From Gnetum montanum (taxonomy: Eukaryota; Streptophyta; Gnetopsida; Gnetales; Gnetaceae), in contig MNCI01002736.1 in assembly GCA_015680685.1 (NCBI GenBank), positions 154,611 to 218,610 on the forward strand: a stretch of DNA of 64,000 nt. Direction: 5' to 3'. The notes under the pieces are model-generated. The model did no database searches. It was not told the DNA's origin and worked only from the letters and a program-made list of their open reading frames with translations. Shown piece by piece: positions 47,388 to 59,463 of this stretch (position 1 is its first letter; each line of letters begins with the position of its first letter). The position numbers were made by a program, and so were the translations under genes.

Positions 47388-48186
47388 CATGGTGTTTATG
47401 GTTGCATAATGTTGAAAGAAATTTCACTACAAGCTCATGTGAGTGGCACCATCATTTTGGAAATGTGCTGCAAGTGGACTACAATTCACAATGAATTGCA
47501 ATTCTTACAAAAACCCACTAGAAGCCTCTACAATGTTTGAAAGCTTGCAAGTAAATAACAATGTAGACCACTGGAAGTATTCATCATTTCTAAAAGGCAT
47601 TGTGAGTGGATTGTGATTCGTAGTGGCTCGTAGTGCTCACAAAAATCCACCAGAAGCCTTTGCAACATTTGGATGCCTAAAATTAAATGAAAATGTTGAC
47701 CATTAGAAGCATTTATCATTTTTGGAAGGCACTAGGAGCATAATGCAATTTGTAGTGGCTTATAATACTCACAAAACCCACAAGAAGCCTCTACATATGC
47801 AGAAATCTGCAAGTAAATGAAAATGAAAACCACTAGAAGCATTCATCATTATTGGAAGGCAATTCTCACAAAAATCCATCGGAAGCCTTTGCAACACCTG
47901 GAAGCCTGCAAGTAAATGAAAATGTAGACCACTAGAAGAATTTATCATTCTTGGAAGGCACTGCAAGAGGACTACGATTTGCAATGGTTTACAATGCTCA
48001 CAAAACCCCACCAGAAGCCTCTATAATGTTTGGAAGCCTACAAGTAAATGAAAATGTAGCTCACTAAAAGCATTTATTGTTTCTGAAAGGCACTACAACC
48101 AACCTATGATTCATAGTGCTCACAAAAATCCATCGAAGGCCTCTGCAATGTTTGGAAACCTGCAAGTAAATGAAAATGCAGACCAA
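47388..48186. repeat. Second tandem array of about 130-bp units
   Basis: Same unit as at 25546 (CTCACAAAA(A/T)CC, AGAAGCCT, AAGTAAATGAAAATG), with markers near 47497, 47635, 47767, 47867, 47997 and 48118. Starts with TTAGCATGGTGTTTATGGTT, the same left edge as the first array. Copies are diverged. Confidence 0.82.
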
Positions 48187-50680
48187 CTGTGACTTGCATG
48201 ATGGTTGCAATTTGAAATAGAGAAGGAGAATCACAATGCTAACTAACTCATTGTAACTTGTAGGTTTTTCATTGATAAAAAAATCCTAATTATCAGTGTA
48301 AGGACATTACATCTCATAGTTTGTTGCAACCTAGACTACAATAACATGTGACCCGCAGTTGCTAGCATAGCTTCAAAATAGTGTGGGGTTTATGTGAGTA
48401 GCATATTATTGCATCATTACATTTTTCATTACAAGATTATGTGAGACACAAAACATTGCATTTTTGAAAATAGTATGATGTACTCCAAGATGCATCTCAT
48501 TGCATCCTCTTTGCGAAGGTTGCATGTACATGTGTATTGCAACTACATTTTGGACTATAATGACATGCAAGATGCATGTCTTTGCACTATCATAGTGTGA
48601 GTAAGTGTGGTTTGTAGTCTACCGCACTGTAAAGATGTATTAATAGTGCATCACATAATTAGCAAAATTTAGAATTGCATCCATTACAATAAATACAAAA
48701 AGAAAATGTATTATTCCACCCTATGTAGGTATACAAACTTACAATTAATACTTTGAAAACTCAATATTGAAAGGAAAAAAATTTCTATGTAAACATAAAA
48801 CGAATATGGTAAAGTAAAAAATTTTAATTTTAGGGATTTCTATGTAGGAATACAAACAATTCATACTTCAAAAATGAAAAGAGGAAAATTAATTATTAGT
48901 ATAGAGGATGCCATGAGTACATGACCCTAGCCTCTTATACTCTATCCTCAACTTTGAGTTTAGGGTGTTTCATGGCTAGGAGAAGATCAAAGGATGAATT
49001 TTGATATGTATTTATCAAAGACCACTCTTTCAGATAATAGATTTCTATTTTGAAAAGTAAACATCTTGTAAGAAGAGTAGATGCCTAATCTAAAAAGTAG
49101 ACATTTCTTTAGGGTAAGTAGATGGCTTTTTAAAATTGATGATCACCTCTCAAAAGACATCCCAGTCAATTACTAAATGTCTTACAATTTGAATGAAGGC
49201 ACTCAAGGAAGCCAAAAAGACATCTCAGGGAGATGAAAGGTCAACCTATAAGGTATAAATTAATGGCTTAGGTGATCATTTGGACATCATACCTTAGAGT
49301 AAGGCAAAAGGGAGGCATTAGGAAGGGAGAGTAGCCTAAGGAGAGGTGAAGAGGGTCATTTGTGAGTATGAGTCTTGTCTTATGAGTATCCTCTTGTGTG
49401 CTTAAGGTATGAGTCACAATTGAAGGATAATTGTAAACTCCAAAGTGAGGATGAGTTATGAGAGACTAAGAATGTTGTATTTCTCCTTATGTTTATTAAG
49501 TTTCATCGAGAGGCTTGTGTGACTTGGATTATGAATCATTGTTTGTATGTTTGATTGTTGAGATTTCGATAATTGGTGTATGTTTCTAGTCCTTGGAAGT
49601 GTGGGAATAAACCCTATTAGTTTTTGAGATGTAATTCTTCTTGTTTGAGCATAATTTAAGCCTAACTTTTTAAGCTTTCTATGTTCTTAGTTTCTTGATT
49701 TCAATTGTATCTTGAAGATATGGTTAGGATGGTGTTGTTTTCATATATTAAGGGCCAGGTGGGGGTTAGCTTCTTATCATCTTGGCATTATAGCATAGTT
49801 TTGGATGCATCTACATCTTATATTAGTATTCTTCATCAAGATCTTGAAGAATTTTGAAGAATCTAATATGCTTTATGCATAGCTGTGATTTGAATTGCCA
49901 AGGTTTGGTATGAATTACTTTAATATTAGTTAGATCAAGTTTCTTTTATAGTTTAGTATCCTTTACCTTGGCTTATTTAGGGTTTATGATAGATTACTTC
50001 AAAATTACATAATTATGTTGTGGCTTAAAGATGCTCATTTGGTTTCAAGGAAATATTATTATGGATCATTATAAAATTGTGTTGATACTATGTTCTTGGT
50101 TATGGATATTCCAATTTCTTTGCGGATATCATAATCTACTTATGGGTAATTGTATTGATTAATCATAATTACAACAAAAAAAGACACCTTACCTGAAAAG
50201 GATTAGTAGGTTTTTATATGAGGATTAGCTAGTTTGAAGTATATTATTAGTAGTTTTCATAGAACTTTCTAGGAAATAAAATATGAATGCTATTAACTTT
50301 ATTATTATTTTAACATTTAGAATTTTCTAATAGATGTAGTATTTGTATTATGAAGATACTACAAATAGGTGTTCTAATATGTGTTCAAATTAAATAATTA
50401 CCATCTCTCTTAAATTAAGGCGAAATAGTTATTGGAGAAAACAATCACAATATTGGCCCTTGGAAAGTTAAAACTATGAGCTAGACATATGAATTGTAGA
50501 TGTAATAAGGATGCTCAAGTAATAATTGGATCTATATAGAATATTAAACATGTGACACAGATACGAAAATATATTATAGAATCATTTACAAAATTACTAA
50601 ATAAATTCATTACAACCAAAATGCATCACATATTCATTTACAAAATTTCAAATGAGATGCATTACAATCCAATAGCATCA
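48187..50680. other. A+T-rich sequence, nothing recognised
   Basis: No coding similarity, no paired terminal repeats. The part 48190-48670 is relatively rich in GCA/TGC repeats (GCATCTCATTGCATCC), suggesting an old repeat. It ends in CATCA (50676-50680), the target duplicated by element C. Confidence 0.4.
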
Positions 50681-51504
50681 TGATGAGTCGTCATTTGGGC
50701 GACCACAATATCGCGTACGCAATATCGCATACGTAATATCTCCTCATCTATAAATAAGAGGTATAAAGAAGAGGTAGACAGATGAGTTAGAAATAAGGAG
50801 GAAGAAAGTTAGTTTTTAGAGTTAGTTTGTTTTTGGTTTTCATTTCTTTCTCTCAACCCTTTTCCTCTTCGTGTATGCCCGCAGTGTGGTGAATGTAACT
50901 ATACGGCATCCTTTATTCGAGTGTGACGTACTTGGACACGCACATGACCAGCAATAAAGATCGAGATTACTTCATCATTATAGCATTCACTTAGCTTAAT
51001 CATTTAATTAATTGTTATTTACTGCTTTCCTAGTTAATCTCTTCTCACCCTTGAACTCATGTTAAACGTAGAATGAGTACGACTTGACTACGAGCATTTA
51101 AGTGTGACTACTTGGTAACCTAGTAGCATACTTAGGATCTACGCTTGGTAATCCTAGTGGTGGTTGTGCACGAAGTCCAAGATATGTACGGATAATCAAG
51201 GAACGGATGCACATCGCACTTAGGCTAGTTTAGATTCTTTCGCCCTTTCTCTCTTAGCTTAGATAATATTACTTTCCATTGCCTTTAGGAGTAGCATTAG
51301 ATTAGAAACCACATCATACACCTCACTCTGGACTAAACCATACGTGACAAAGATAATACTAGTCTAGGTGGGAAGACAGCGAACTACGACCTAAGGCTAA
51401 CTGTCTAGATGCCACAACTAGTCCGTTTGCGGAGTTCAACCAGATCACACGTGTAATGCTCATATTCGTATGGTTGAGTGTAGGGGGTACCTCGCCACTC
51501 ATCA
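50681..51504 (+). repeat. Element C 5' LTR
   Basis: TGATGAGT...ACTCATCA ends. U3 short, R with GAATGTAACTATACGGCATC and TTTATTCGA, AATAAA at 50953-50958. The distal part runs to the conserved TACCTCGCCACTCATCA end. Confidence 0.93.
50708..50756 (+). promoter_or_regulatory. LTR promoter of element C
   Basis: A run of near-palindromes built on TCGCGTACGC (50711-50720) and GCATACGT stands just before TATAAATA (50749-50756). The 3' LTR has the symmetric CCGTGATATC / GATATCACGG arms (58200-58209, 58218-58227) and TATAAATA (58242-58249). The same core TCGCGTACGC is found upstream of ORF3 at 54701. Confidence 0.55.
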
Positions 51505-51505
51505 T

Positions 51506-51523
51506 TGGCACCATTGCCGATGA
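51506..51523 (+). other. Primer binding site, tRNA-Asp type (element C)
   Basis: TGGCACCATTGCCGATGA one base after the LTR, matching the tRNA-Asp complement at 14 of 18 positions. Three of the four differences are G to A. Confidence 0.75.
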
Positions 51524-51645
51524 CGATGCTAGTTATCTAGATTAGTTATATCATACAAGGTCACCGTAAAGGACTTAATGATATATCTATTAGGAAAAAT
51601 AATAATAATTAAAAGTCATATAAATTCACACACAATTTCACAACT

Positions 51646-53628
51646 ATGCCTCTTCTACAAGACGATAATAATGCCACACCTAGTGAGGAAGTTCATTGGA
51701 GAACCAACGAACTATATGACGATGAAGATTGGAGTACACAACGTGAAGTGGGGGTTTCTTATAAACATGAATGAAAGCAACCTCATCCTAACACACGAAA
51801 GCCTAACTTACTTGATGACGATGAACCCCCACTGGCCACTACAAGCTTAACGCAAATACAAGAGGCTGTTTGAATCTCCTGTAGGCATCATAAAGAGAGC
51901 TGTCTACCCAGGCTCGATTTAAACAACTTTCCCAATTTTTAAGGAGGCTAATATGTAGACCAGTATCAACATTTACAAGCCTTCTACAATGCCTACACAT
52001 GGAATAACATTGACAATAGGTGGCAAAAACTTAAGCTCTTTCCCATGACACTCGTTGGCCAAGCAAAAGTATGGTATAGATCATTAAAACCAAATGCAAT
52101 ACGACGTTGGTCAACAATGGTAGAACTCTTTAACGAAAAATATGAAACCTACGGAAGAGTGTCAGCCTTGAGGAAACAAATCCAAGGATGGAAACAAGCA
52201 CAACATGAACCCTTGGCCATGGCCTTAGAAAGATATTATGCACTTTTAAACAACTGTCCAGGCCATGGGTTTTTCGAGGAAAGGCTAATGTACCATATCA
52301 TTGATGGGCTACGTAATGAAACAAGAGAGACCTTAGGAATGTATGCCCAAGGTCAACTATACGAACTATGAACCCATCAAGTCCAGGAGCTTATTAAGCG
52401 GGTAGCAAGAGAAGAAGGAGAATTGGCTAGATTGGAGAGTGTTGAAAAACATCAACGGGACCAAAATCTCAACTTAACAAAGGTCCATGATCATAAAAAG
52501 GAGAAATCAACCTATCACAAGGAGAAAGAATCATCTTTGCCCATACAATAATCATTAGAAGAAGTTGAGGCAAAGATCAATAAGATGTTGGAATGGACGT
52601 ATCAAAAGTGTGGAGAATTTATCAACATTATTGGAGATAGAGTTTTGACAACCCAAGAAACAGGACAAAACAGTAGACAATCGGAAAGAAGGGGTAAGGA
52701 AAATAAGAGATCAACTGCCAATCATACATATGAATGCAACATATGCCTATACAATCACCCCAAGGGCCAATGCCCAATATTGTTACATTTACATGAGCAT
52801 TGGGGAAATATGTTACATCCAGAGTTCGTACAGAGATACTGTGTTCTATCATAGTGGCAACAATCCTAGTCATGGGGGCGACCACCACTAAACTGGAGAC
52901 ACCCTTTGTATCATCCGAACCCGAACGCTTATCTTGTTCGACATCCTGTTTCCTCGACTGGGCCAATGCACTTTATCTCACCACAGTACCATTCTCCTTA
53001 ATACTATCAGCCCATGCCTTCAACACAACCACCACCTTGTGTATCCTACACTTCTCCTCAATTTCAACATTCTCATCCTTTCCCTCCTTATACATCGCCA
53101 CCAACTATTTCTAAGGTGTCTGCACTACAGCAACAACCTCCGAACATTACTTGTGCTACTACTTCCAACAGCAGTGAGAGACCTCAGCAACATCAAAGGT
53201 GTCCTTTCTTTAGAAATGATCCTAAGAAGGGACAACATAATTCCGAGGCCACTGCACCCTCCAGCTCAGCACAAGTCCAACCCTATGGTGCACCCTTACC
53301 TTCGAACCCAATGCCTCATGTAACTCCATCAGGGCCACCAACTCACCCTCCAACAACAATACGACTGAATGAACATAGGCATGGAGGGCGACAACCCGAT
53401 CCTTGCATACCATCTAACGGTCCCAAATATCATAGTGGGTCAACTCGTTATCTGGGAACTACATTGTATAAATTACCCCACTATGCTTCTTATAATCAAG
53501 TGTGTGAACCCCGATGGGGTAAGTATGGCCAAGTTCCAATACTTTCAACATGTAAGGATCCTCATCTTTCATTTATTAATCCTTGCCATCCTCAACTGTT
53601 TAGTTATGGGGGATATCCCCCATTCTAG
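51646..53628 (+). pseudogene. Element C gag, one frame with internal stops
   Basis: From ATG 51646 to TAG 53626-53628 a single frame can be followed for about 660 codons, broken by about nine stops but no frame change. Capsid-like core: NNIDNRWQKLKLFPMTLVGQ, KVWYRSLKPNAIRRW, LFNEKYETYGRVS, HIIDGLRNETRETLGMYAQG. A knuckle CNICLYNHPKGQC (52735-52773) has CX2CX3HX4C spacing. A Pro/Gln/Ser/Tyr-rich tail follows, ending GGYPPF. It matches gag of A and B. It would form the particle; it is unusual that this copy kept frame while pol is wholly gone. Confidence 0.8.
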
Positions 53629-54699
53629 TAACAAGCAAGATTAATAACCACTTTTTATTTTCTTTAATTCTACAACTTTTTGTTTTCCAGTTTTTCATTT
53701 TTCNGGGGCCTTGCAGATTCTCTTTGGTGACGTCTGTGGGAGTTATCATGCAATGTGGTCGTACTAAGATCCTTGTAGATCTAATGAAACATGGGAGTAA
53801 GAGTAATCAAAAGGACACTCAAAAATCCAATGCTGTTCTAGGGGATCCCACTGGAAAGACATGCATCCATGCTTGAAGTTTGGTGGCTTCTCTAGATTCA
53901 GTAAAGTGAAAAAAAAAGAGAGGAAGTGCCACAAAACAAAAATCACTCCTTCCTTGAATAAAATGCCAAGTGATCGTACGCCTTGTTGTTGTGGTACTTT
54001 CATAGTTGCTCATCATGGGATGAAACAATGCGATGTCACTACTTAGAGGAATGGACTTGGTCCTGATCTTGGAATGACGGGTTAATGACATGTTAATCAT
54101 GCTTTTCACATAGGATTCACTATGCCCTGGGTCAGTTACCTCATGTCCTAATCTCTATAATCCCTTTCTCTAGTTCATCTCATCTCACTATTCACGTAAT
54201 TGTAGCTTGTATCATGTGTAACATAGAATTCTTACCTCATTCTGGTGATATTTACATGTGTGTGTTTTGTGGAATTAGTGCAGATTACATTTAACCCTTC
54301 TAGTGCCCATGGACACTTTAAGTGTGGTTACACAAGGGCATTATAGGTTGGAACCTACTTTGGGGAGGACCCACTTGTGTAATTTTTTGTAATCTTCACT
54401 TATGACACAGCTCACACCCACAATTTCTTACCCTTAGCATGATTTTCAAATGATTTTCTTTCCCTACCACTATCCCTCCAAATTAATGTTCCTATGTACC
54501 ATCACATAGCCTTTTTCTCTACCACCACAGATCATTATTGATAAAGCCCACAGATCATTTTTCATGCCTTCTAAACCATCTAATTACCCTAGAACCCTTT
54601 AACACCTGCCACAAGTCTTGGTTTTCCATTTTTAATTCCAGAAAAATCTTCAAAATTTAGTATTTTTGTTGTTGTGCCTCATATTACTAGGGTTGTGAG
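53629..54699 (+). other. Element C spacer (post-pol type)
   Basis: No coding. Shares blocks with the element A post-pol spacer, such as CCTACTTTGGGGAGGACCCA near 54355, so the deletion of pol joined the gag tail to this spacer somewhere between 53629 and about 53950. Confidence 0.55.
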
Positions 54700-54738
54700 A
54701 TCGCGTACGCGATATCGTGTCACGCCAACCTATAAATA
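54700..54738 (+). promoter_or_regulatory. Candidate internal promoter upstream of ORF3 (element C)
   Basis: A perfect 14-bp palindrome ATCGCGTACGCGAT at 54700-54713, then TATAAATA at 54731-54738. ORF3 starts 487 bp later. The palindrome core is the same as in this element's 5' LTR promoter (50711-50720). Sequence after the TATA box (CAACACTTA) is shared with element A at 16251. A separate ORF3 transcript is inferred. Confidence 0.5.
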
Positions 54739-55224
54739 GGCGACCCCCCAGCAACACTTATCCTCATTTTCCACACATCATGCGAGGGAGTTTTTCAAAT
54801 TTTCCTCTATGACTTGTGAGTGTGACACCTTTGCTTTTCAACCTCAATCTCGCTCGCTGGTACTTCGATTTTAATTTCGTCTAAACTTGCTTGAACCTGG
54901 AGTGTTCAGCTTAGTCATGGGGGAGGGACACCTACCAAATAGTGGCTAACTTTTTTGGAATTTATCATTGCCCAAAGGATATCATTAAGTGTAATTAGTT
55001 GTAATTAAGAATGAAATGTGCCAAAAAAATCATTTAACCCTTTAGGTACATCGGGAGATTAAAATTGAAAAAAACCACCTAAGTGAAACAGATTCATTAT
55101 TACAATATTTTGGGCAATATCACACGAAGATAAACAAATCAGTTAATTAAGGCGAGCAGTAAGGTATCACTTAATTTCAAAAAAAAAAGAAATCCTACTA
55201 ATGCTTGGCCCTGTGTGATTGTAG

Positions 55225-58011
55225 ATGGCCCCGAAACGTGGAAAAATGGAAGGTCCTACTCAAGGTGGAAGTAAACGATCCAGGAGAGGTGGAAGACAAA
55301 ACCCTGCTGGATAACATATAGAATAGGAGGAGAAATCATTTAGTATTCATCAAGAGGACCCTCTTATCATACAGTCTGGGTAGGCAGAAGGAGGAGCTGC
55401 TGCAGCGCCTGAATAGGGACAACATCTCACGTTGCCCCAAGATTATGTTCAGGCCATCCATGAAAAGTCCACATTCGCTGCAGTGATTGTGGAGTTAAAC
55501 TTTAAATCTTTTGCAGAGTTCACTTCTGAGGCTGTTAGGGTTCACCTCAAAGGGTCTCCCTTATGGCCTATCCTCTCTGAAAGCAGTGCCTGGTACCTAG
55601 GGGAGACGTACCAATTCTGGCACAATAGGGAGCAAGGCACCACTGTCAATATTTGTGGTGTGACAGTTGATTTCTCCACGTAGGCCATTTTGGAAGTGTT
55701 AAACCTTCCAAATACAGGGCCAAAAGTTGCTCAGTTATCCACCCATTCTGACCCCAATGTGTGACGAGATTGGTTGGAAAGGGCTTATGGCAGAGATAAA
55801 ACATTTGGTGAGTTGATGACGGAAGAGAGGATCTACTTTAAAATTGGAACATATCACCTCTTCCCCATGAAGGGCTTAAAAAGTATATCAATGTATGCAG
55901 TGAGAGGGTGTGCAGTGTTGATGGGAAAGGTTAACACTAACCTGCCCCATCTATATTTAACGGAGATCCTAAGGAAGTTCGAGGAACGGAAGATAGGAAA
56001 GATGACGTTGCCTTTCCCTTGTCTTATTAGAAAGCTTTGCTGACGTGCTAATATCAGGGGGTACACCAATGATGTCCTCCGAAAAGCCCAAAATTCTTCC
56101 TATGTTGAACTGTTAAAGCCACCAGCCACAAGGAAAATTACTAGTGAGACATTGGGACTAGAAGAAGAAAAAGAACAGATGGCTAGACCAACTACAACTC
56201 AACTTGCAAGACCCAGCCAACCTCCAAGCACAGGACCCAGTCAACAATAGGAAGCAGGGCCCAACACAAGCTAGGATCAGCAGTCGTCGCAAGACTACAG
56301 ATCATTGATGAGCCATCTTAGGGCCATCGCTAAGATGGTCAGTTGGGGGAGTCGTGATGACCCAAATCTCTTCTGCGTCATTGATGATGCCATTCAGCCC
56401 ACTATTTCTTTGGATCGCACAAGGGGGGAAGTATCTATTCATACAGGAGGAGGGGGAAGTGTTTGGTCATAACAAATCTTGGGAAACACAACATCTTTCC
56501 AAGTGCAATTAGAAATTGGTGAAGGGGTCACTGTGGTGGTCATGCAATACCAAGGTGCCGCGGGAGTTGTAGATGTGGTCGTAGACCACATCAAAGAATC
56601 ATTCAATATACCTATTGTACCACTGACAGATCTCACAAGAGCACGGGATGCTCAAGTTTTGGCCAGAACCTCAATGACTCCTGTGGAACATGAGGATGCG
56701 CTTGATCGATTGCTCCAAATAGGGCAAGTAATGACGTCCCTGTTTGACATCCCTCAGGATGTTACAGCAATTCAATCATACCTCATTTCCATAAAGGGAA
56801 AGCTAGTCTTAACAGAAGTGAGGGTCGAGCATGCTAAAGCCAAAGTGAAGAAATTACAAGAGCGGCTCATGGCCCTACAAGCAGCACAGCGGGACCCTTT
56901 GCAATTCGTTCCCGCTGACTAGCTAGATAATTTCAGAACTGAGCAACTAACCAAGTCAATCACGGAGAATAAAAAGGTGGCTGATGAAAAAGAGAAGGCT
57001 GTTTGGGATGCCTTAGCTGCACAAGCGCAAACTCATGTGCATCTCAAAGCACTCAACGCCTTATAGGAAGAAAATAAATAGCTTGTTGCCGACAACCTTT
57101 GGTTGACCACTGTGGAAAAGCAAAAGAATGTTCTCGAGGAACACTTTCATCAATTGTGAGAACAATTCATCTGGGTCAACCAAGACATAAGTTGTTTAGC
57201 TAGGGAGAATAGAACCCTCTCAATGGAGGAGGTACGTGCAATTTGCCAAAAGATAGCTATTGAAATAAGCGTGTGGCAAAATGAGGCTAAATGGTATGAA
57301 AAGCTGAAGGAGCACGTCCAACATCAGGTGGGGATGTACAAACAGATCCTTGAGAAGGAAATCCATATGGCCAAGGCCCACATCAATGCTATCAGTGCTC
57401 AACACACTGACTGGCGGGCCATATTGGACACATATGCCTTTTCCCACCAAGCGGAAGTTAAGAACCAGGACCTGCAGATTCAAGACCTCACAGAATACAT
57501 GGAGTTGGTAAACCTACGGTATGCCAACCTTGCCATGTTAACAACAGGGCACCCGAGGACAAAGCTCGAGCAGCAAGTAGCAACCACCTATGTTAAATAC
57601 GAAGCAGAATTTGTAGAACGCAAAAAGTTGTTGGAGAAACTGGAGGTCGCAAATTCTGAACTTGAGGTGGTAAAGGCAAGCTACAAAGGTCAAAAAGGTG
57701 ACACCATAGATTTGGCTTGACCGCTTGCGGATTTCTAGGAATACAAAGATAAAGCTAGAGCCTACGAAGAGGAACGTCGGGTATTTACAGCTTGGTATGT
57801 CAAGGCCAATCAAATGTTTCTGTAGCTACCCTGTCCGTGGGAGGTGCCGACTTCGTCAAATATTGGAACATTAGCATGGATGGCACAAGACCCTTGGACC
57901 AAAGAGGAGAAGCTCCAAGCCATACTTCAACATCATCAAGTCTCAAAGCTTGGAGCACAAGACAAAGGGAAAGCACCAATGGAGGAGCCACAGCCACCAG
58001 GAACTACATGA
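55225..58011 (+). pseudogene. Element C ORF3: conserved domain plus long coiled coil
   Basis: From ATG 55225 (MAPKRGKMEGPTQGG) to TGA 58009-58011 a single frame of about 928 codons with 17 internal stops (11 TAG, 4 TGA, 2 TAA) and no frame change. A short basic head is followed by a globular domain (55440-56040): GSPLWPILSESSAWYLGETY, VTVDFST, LEVLNLPNTG, ERIYFKIGTYHLFPMKGLKS, KMTLPFPCLIRKL. Then a Pro/Gln/Thr linker, a second compact region (56479-56650), and coiled coil from about 56680 to 57790 including LRYANLAMLTTGHPRTKLEQ. The tail is Pro-rich (EEPQPPGTT). No signal peptide, membrane helix or enzyme motif is seen. Homologous to 16746-19597; the N-terminal part resembles 'putative plant transposon protein' domains. 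Role unknown; self-association is likely. Confidence 0.75.
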
Positions 58012-58177
58012 GTTCCACAAATTTTTGTAGTTGTAGCACATTTTTTTGTGTTGTGTCTTTTTTTGTTTTCATTTCACACTGCGGCATAGTCCCATTTTCA
58101 CTATCTAATAATCCCATACCTATCCATTGTGTAATCATTGTAACTCAAGGACGAATTTTCATTTAGTCGTGGGGGTA

Positions 58178-58983
58178 TGATGAGTCATCATTTGGGCGAC
58201 CGTGATATCGCATACATGATATCACGGCTTGTCTCCTCATCTATAAATAAGAGGTAGAAAGATGAGTTAGAAATAAGGAGGAAGTAAGTCAATTTTTAGA
58301 GTTAGTTTGATTTTAGTTTTCATTTCTTTCTCTCAATCCTTTTCCTCTCCGTGTATGCTCGCAGTGTGGTGAATGTAACTATACGGCATCCTTTATTCGA
58401 GTGTGATGTACTTGGACACGCACATGACCAGCAATAAAGATCGAGATTACTTCATCATTATAGCATTCACTTAGCTTAATCATTTAATTAATTGTTATTT
58501 ACTGCTTTCCTAGTTAATCTCTTCTCACCCTTGAACTCATGTTAAACGTAGAATGAGTTCGACTTGACTACGAGCATTTAAGTGTGACTACTTGGTAACC
58601 TAGTAGCGTACCTAGGATCTGCGCTTGGTAATCCTAGTGGTGGTCGTGCACGAAGTCCACGATGTGTACGGATAATCAAGGAATGGATGCTCATCGCAGT
58701 TAGGCTAGTTCAGATTCTCTCACCCTTTCTCTCTTAGCTTAGATAATATTACTTTCCATTGCCTTCAGGAGTAGCATTAGATTAGAAACCACATCATACA
58801 CCTCACTCTGGACTAAACCATACGTGACAAAGATAATACTAGTCCAAGTGGGAAGATAGCGAACTGCGACCTAAGGCTAATTGTCTAGATGCCACAACTG
58901 GTCTGTCTGCGGAGTTCGACTGGATTGCGTGTGTAACACTCGTATTTGTATGGTTGAGTGTAGACGTACCTCGCCACTCATCG
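58178..58983 (+). repeat. Element C 3' LTR
   Basis: Preceded by the purine-rich GTGGGGGTA. Starts TGATGAGT and ends ACTCATCG (last base changed). AATAAA at 58433-58438. Followed by the target duplication CATCA (58984-58988). Confidence 0.92.
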
Positions 58984-59105
58984 CATCAGAACGGTTGAAT
59001 GCCTCATGCACCATGTTTGTTATCAATTTTAGTTACATTAGAATATAAAAATGGATCATGTTCACTATAGCTCTCATTTAGCATATGCTGCAAACACATG
59101 TTTTT

Positions 59106-59463
59106 TCAAACTTGATGAATTGCTGAAGAACTTAGGATTTCCCATATCATAATTTTCAAATACACTGAAATAGAATTGAGAGTGAAATTCAAGTTTTTGA
59201 TTAATACCAAGTGAAGCATATACATTAATGTATACATGCCACAGTCATATCCATTTTCTTGTTTGGGAATACCTTTAACAACAATTACATTCCATTTTGT
59301 AGACACATTCTTTCTCTTTCCCTTTAGTTCTATTATGCCTTAAGAGCATACAAAATCACCTTCAAATAAATAGTCAATAAAATTAACATCAATTTTATAA
59401 TAGCATCAACATGTTTAAAAGAAGGTAAGGAATCATACATCAATATTTTGTAGCCTATTGAAG
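59106..59463 (-). pseudogene. Ulp1-type cysteine protease fragment
   Basis: On the minus strand an acceptor-like TTCAATAG precedes GYKILMYDSLPSFKHVDAII. After a one-base frame change and a stop comes KWNVIVVKGIPKQENGYDCG, then MYTLMYM, to the end at 59106. In Ulp1/SENP SUMO proteases (family C48) the catalytic Asp sits in a (V/Y)DS(L) segment and the catalytic Cys in QxNGxDCG; both are visible. The catalytic His region (HW) is not found. It could be a decayed host gene or cargo of a Mutator-like transposon, which often carry this domain. Confidence 0.55.

Larger units (their letters stand above)
50681..58983 (+). mobile_element. Non-autonomous gypsy-type element C: gag and ORF3, no pol
   Basis: 8.3 kb with LTRs of 824 and 806 bp that differ little by eye, and the 5-bp target duplication CATCA (50676-50680 and 58984-58988). 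Inside: tRNA-Asp-type PBS, a gag frame, a spacer, a palindrome-TATA site and ORF3. Protease, RT, RNase H and integrase are entirely absent; the sequence passes from the gag tail to the post-pol spacer type seen in element A. It would have depended on pol supplied in trans. One ambiguous base (n) lies at 53704. Confidence 0.88.

Noticed and set aside
55225-58011. Alternative genetic code (TAG and TAA read as Gln) to explain in-frame stops
   Set aside because: TGA stops also occur at coding positions, TGG-to-stop changes occur in the copia RT, other elements have frameshifts, and the LINE at 60780 uses normal stops. Mutational decay explains all of it.
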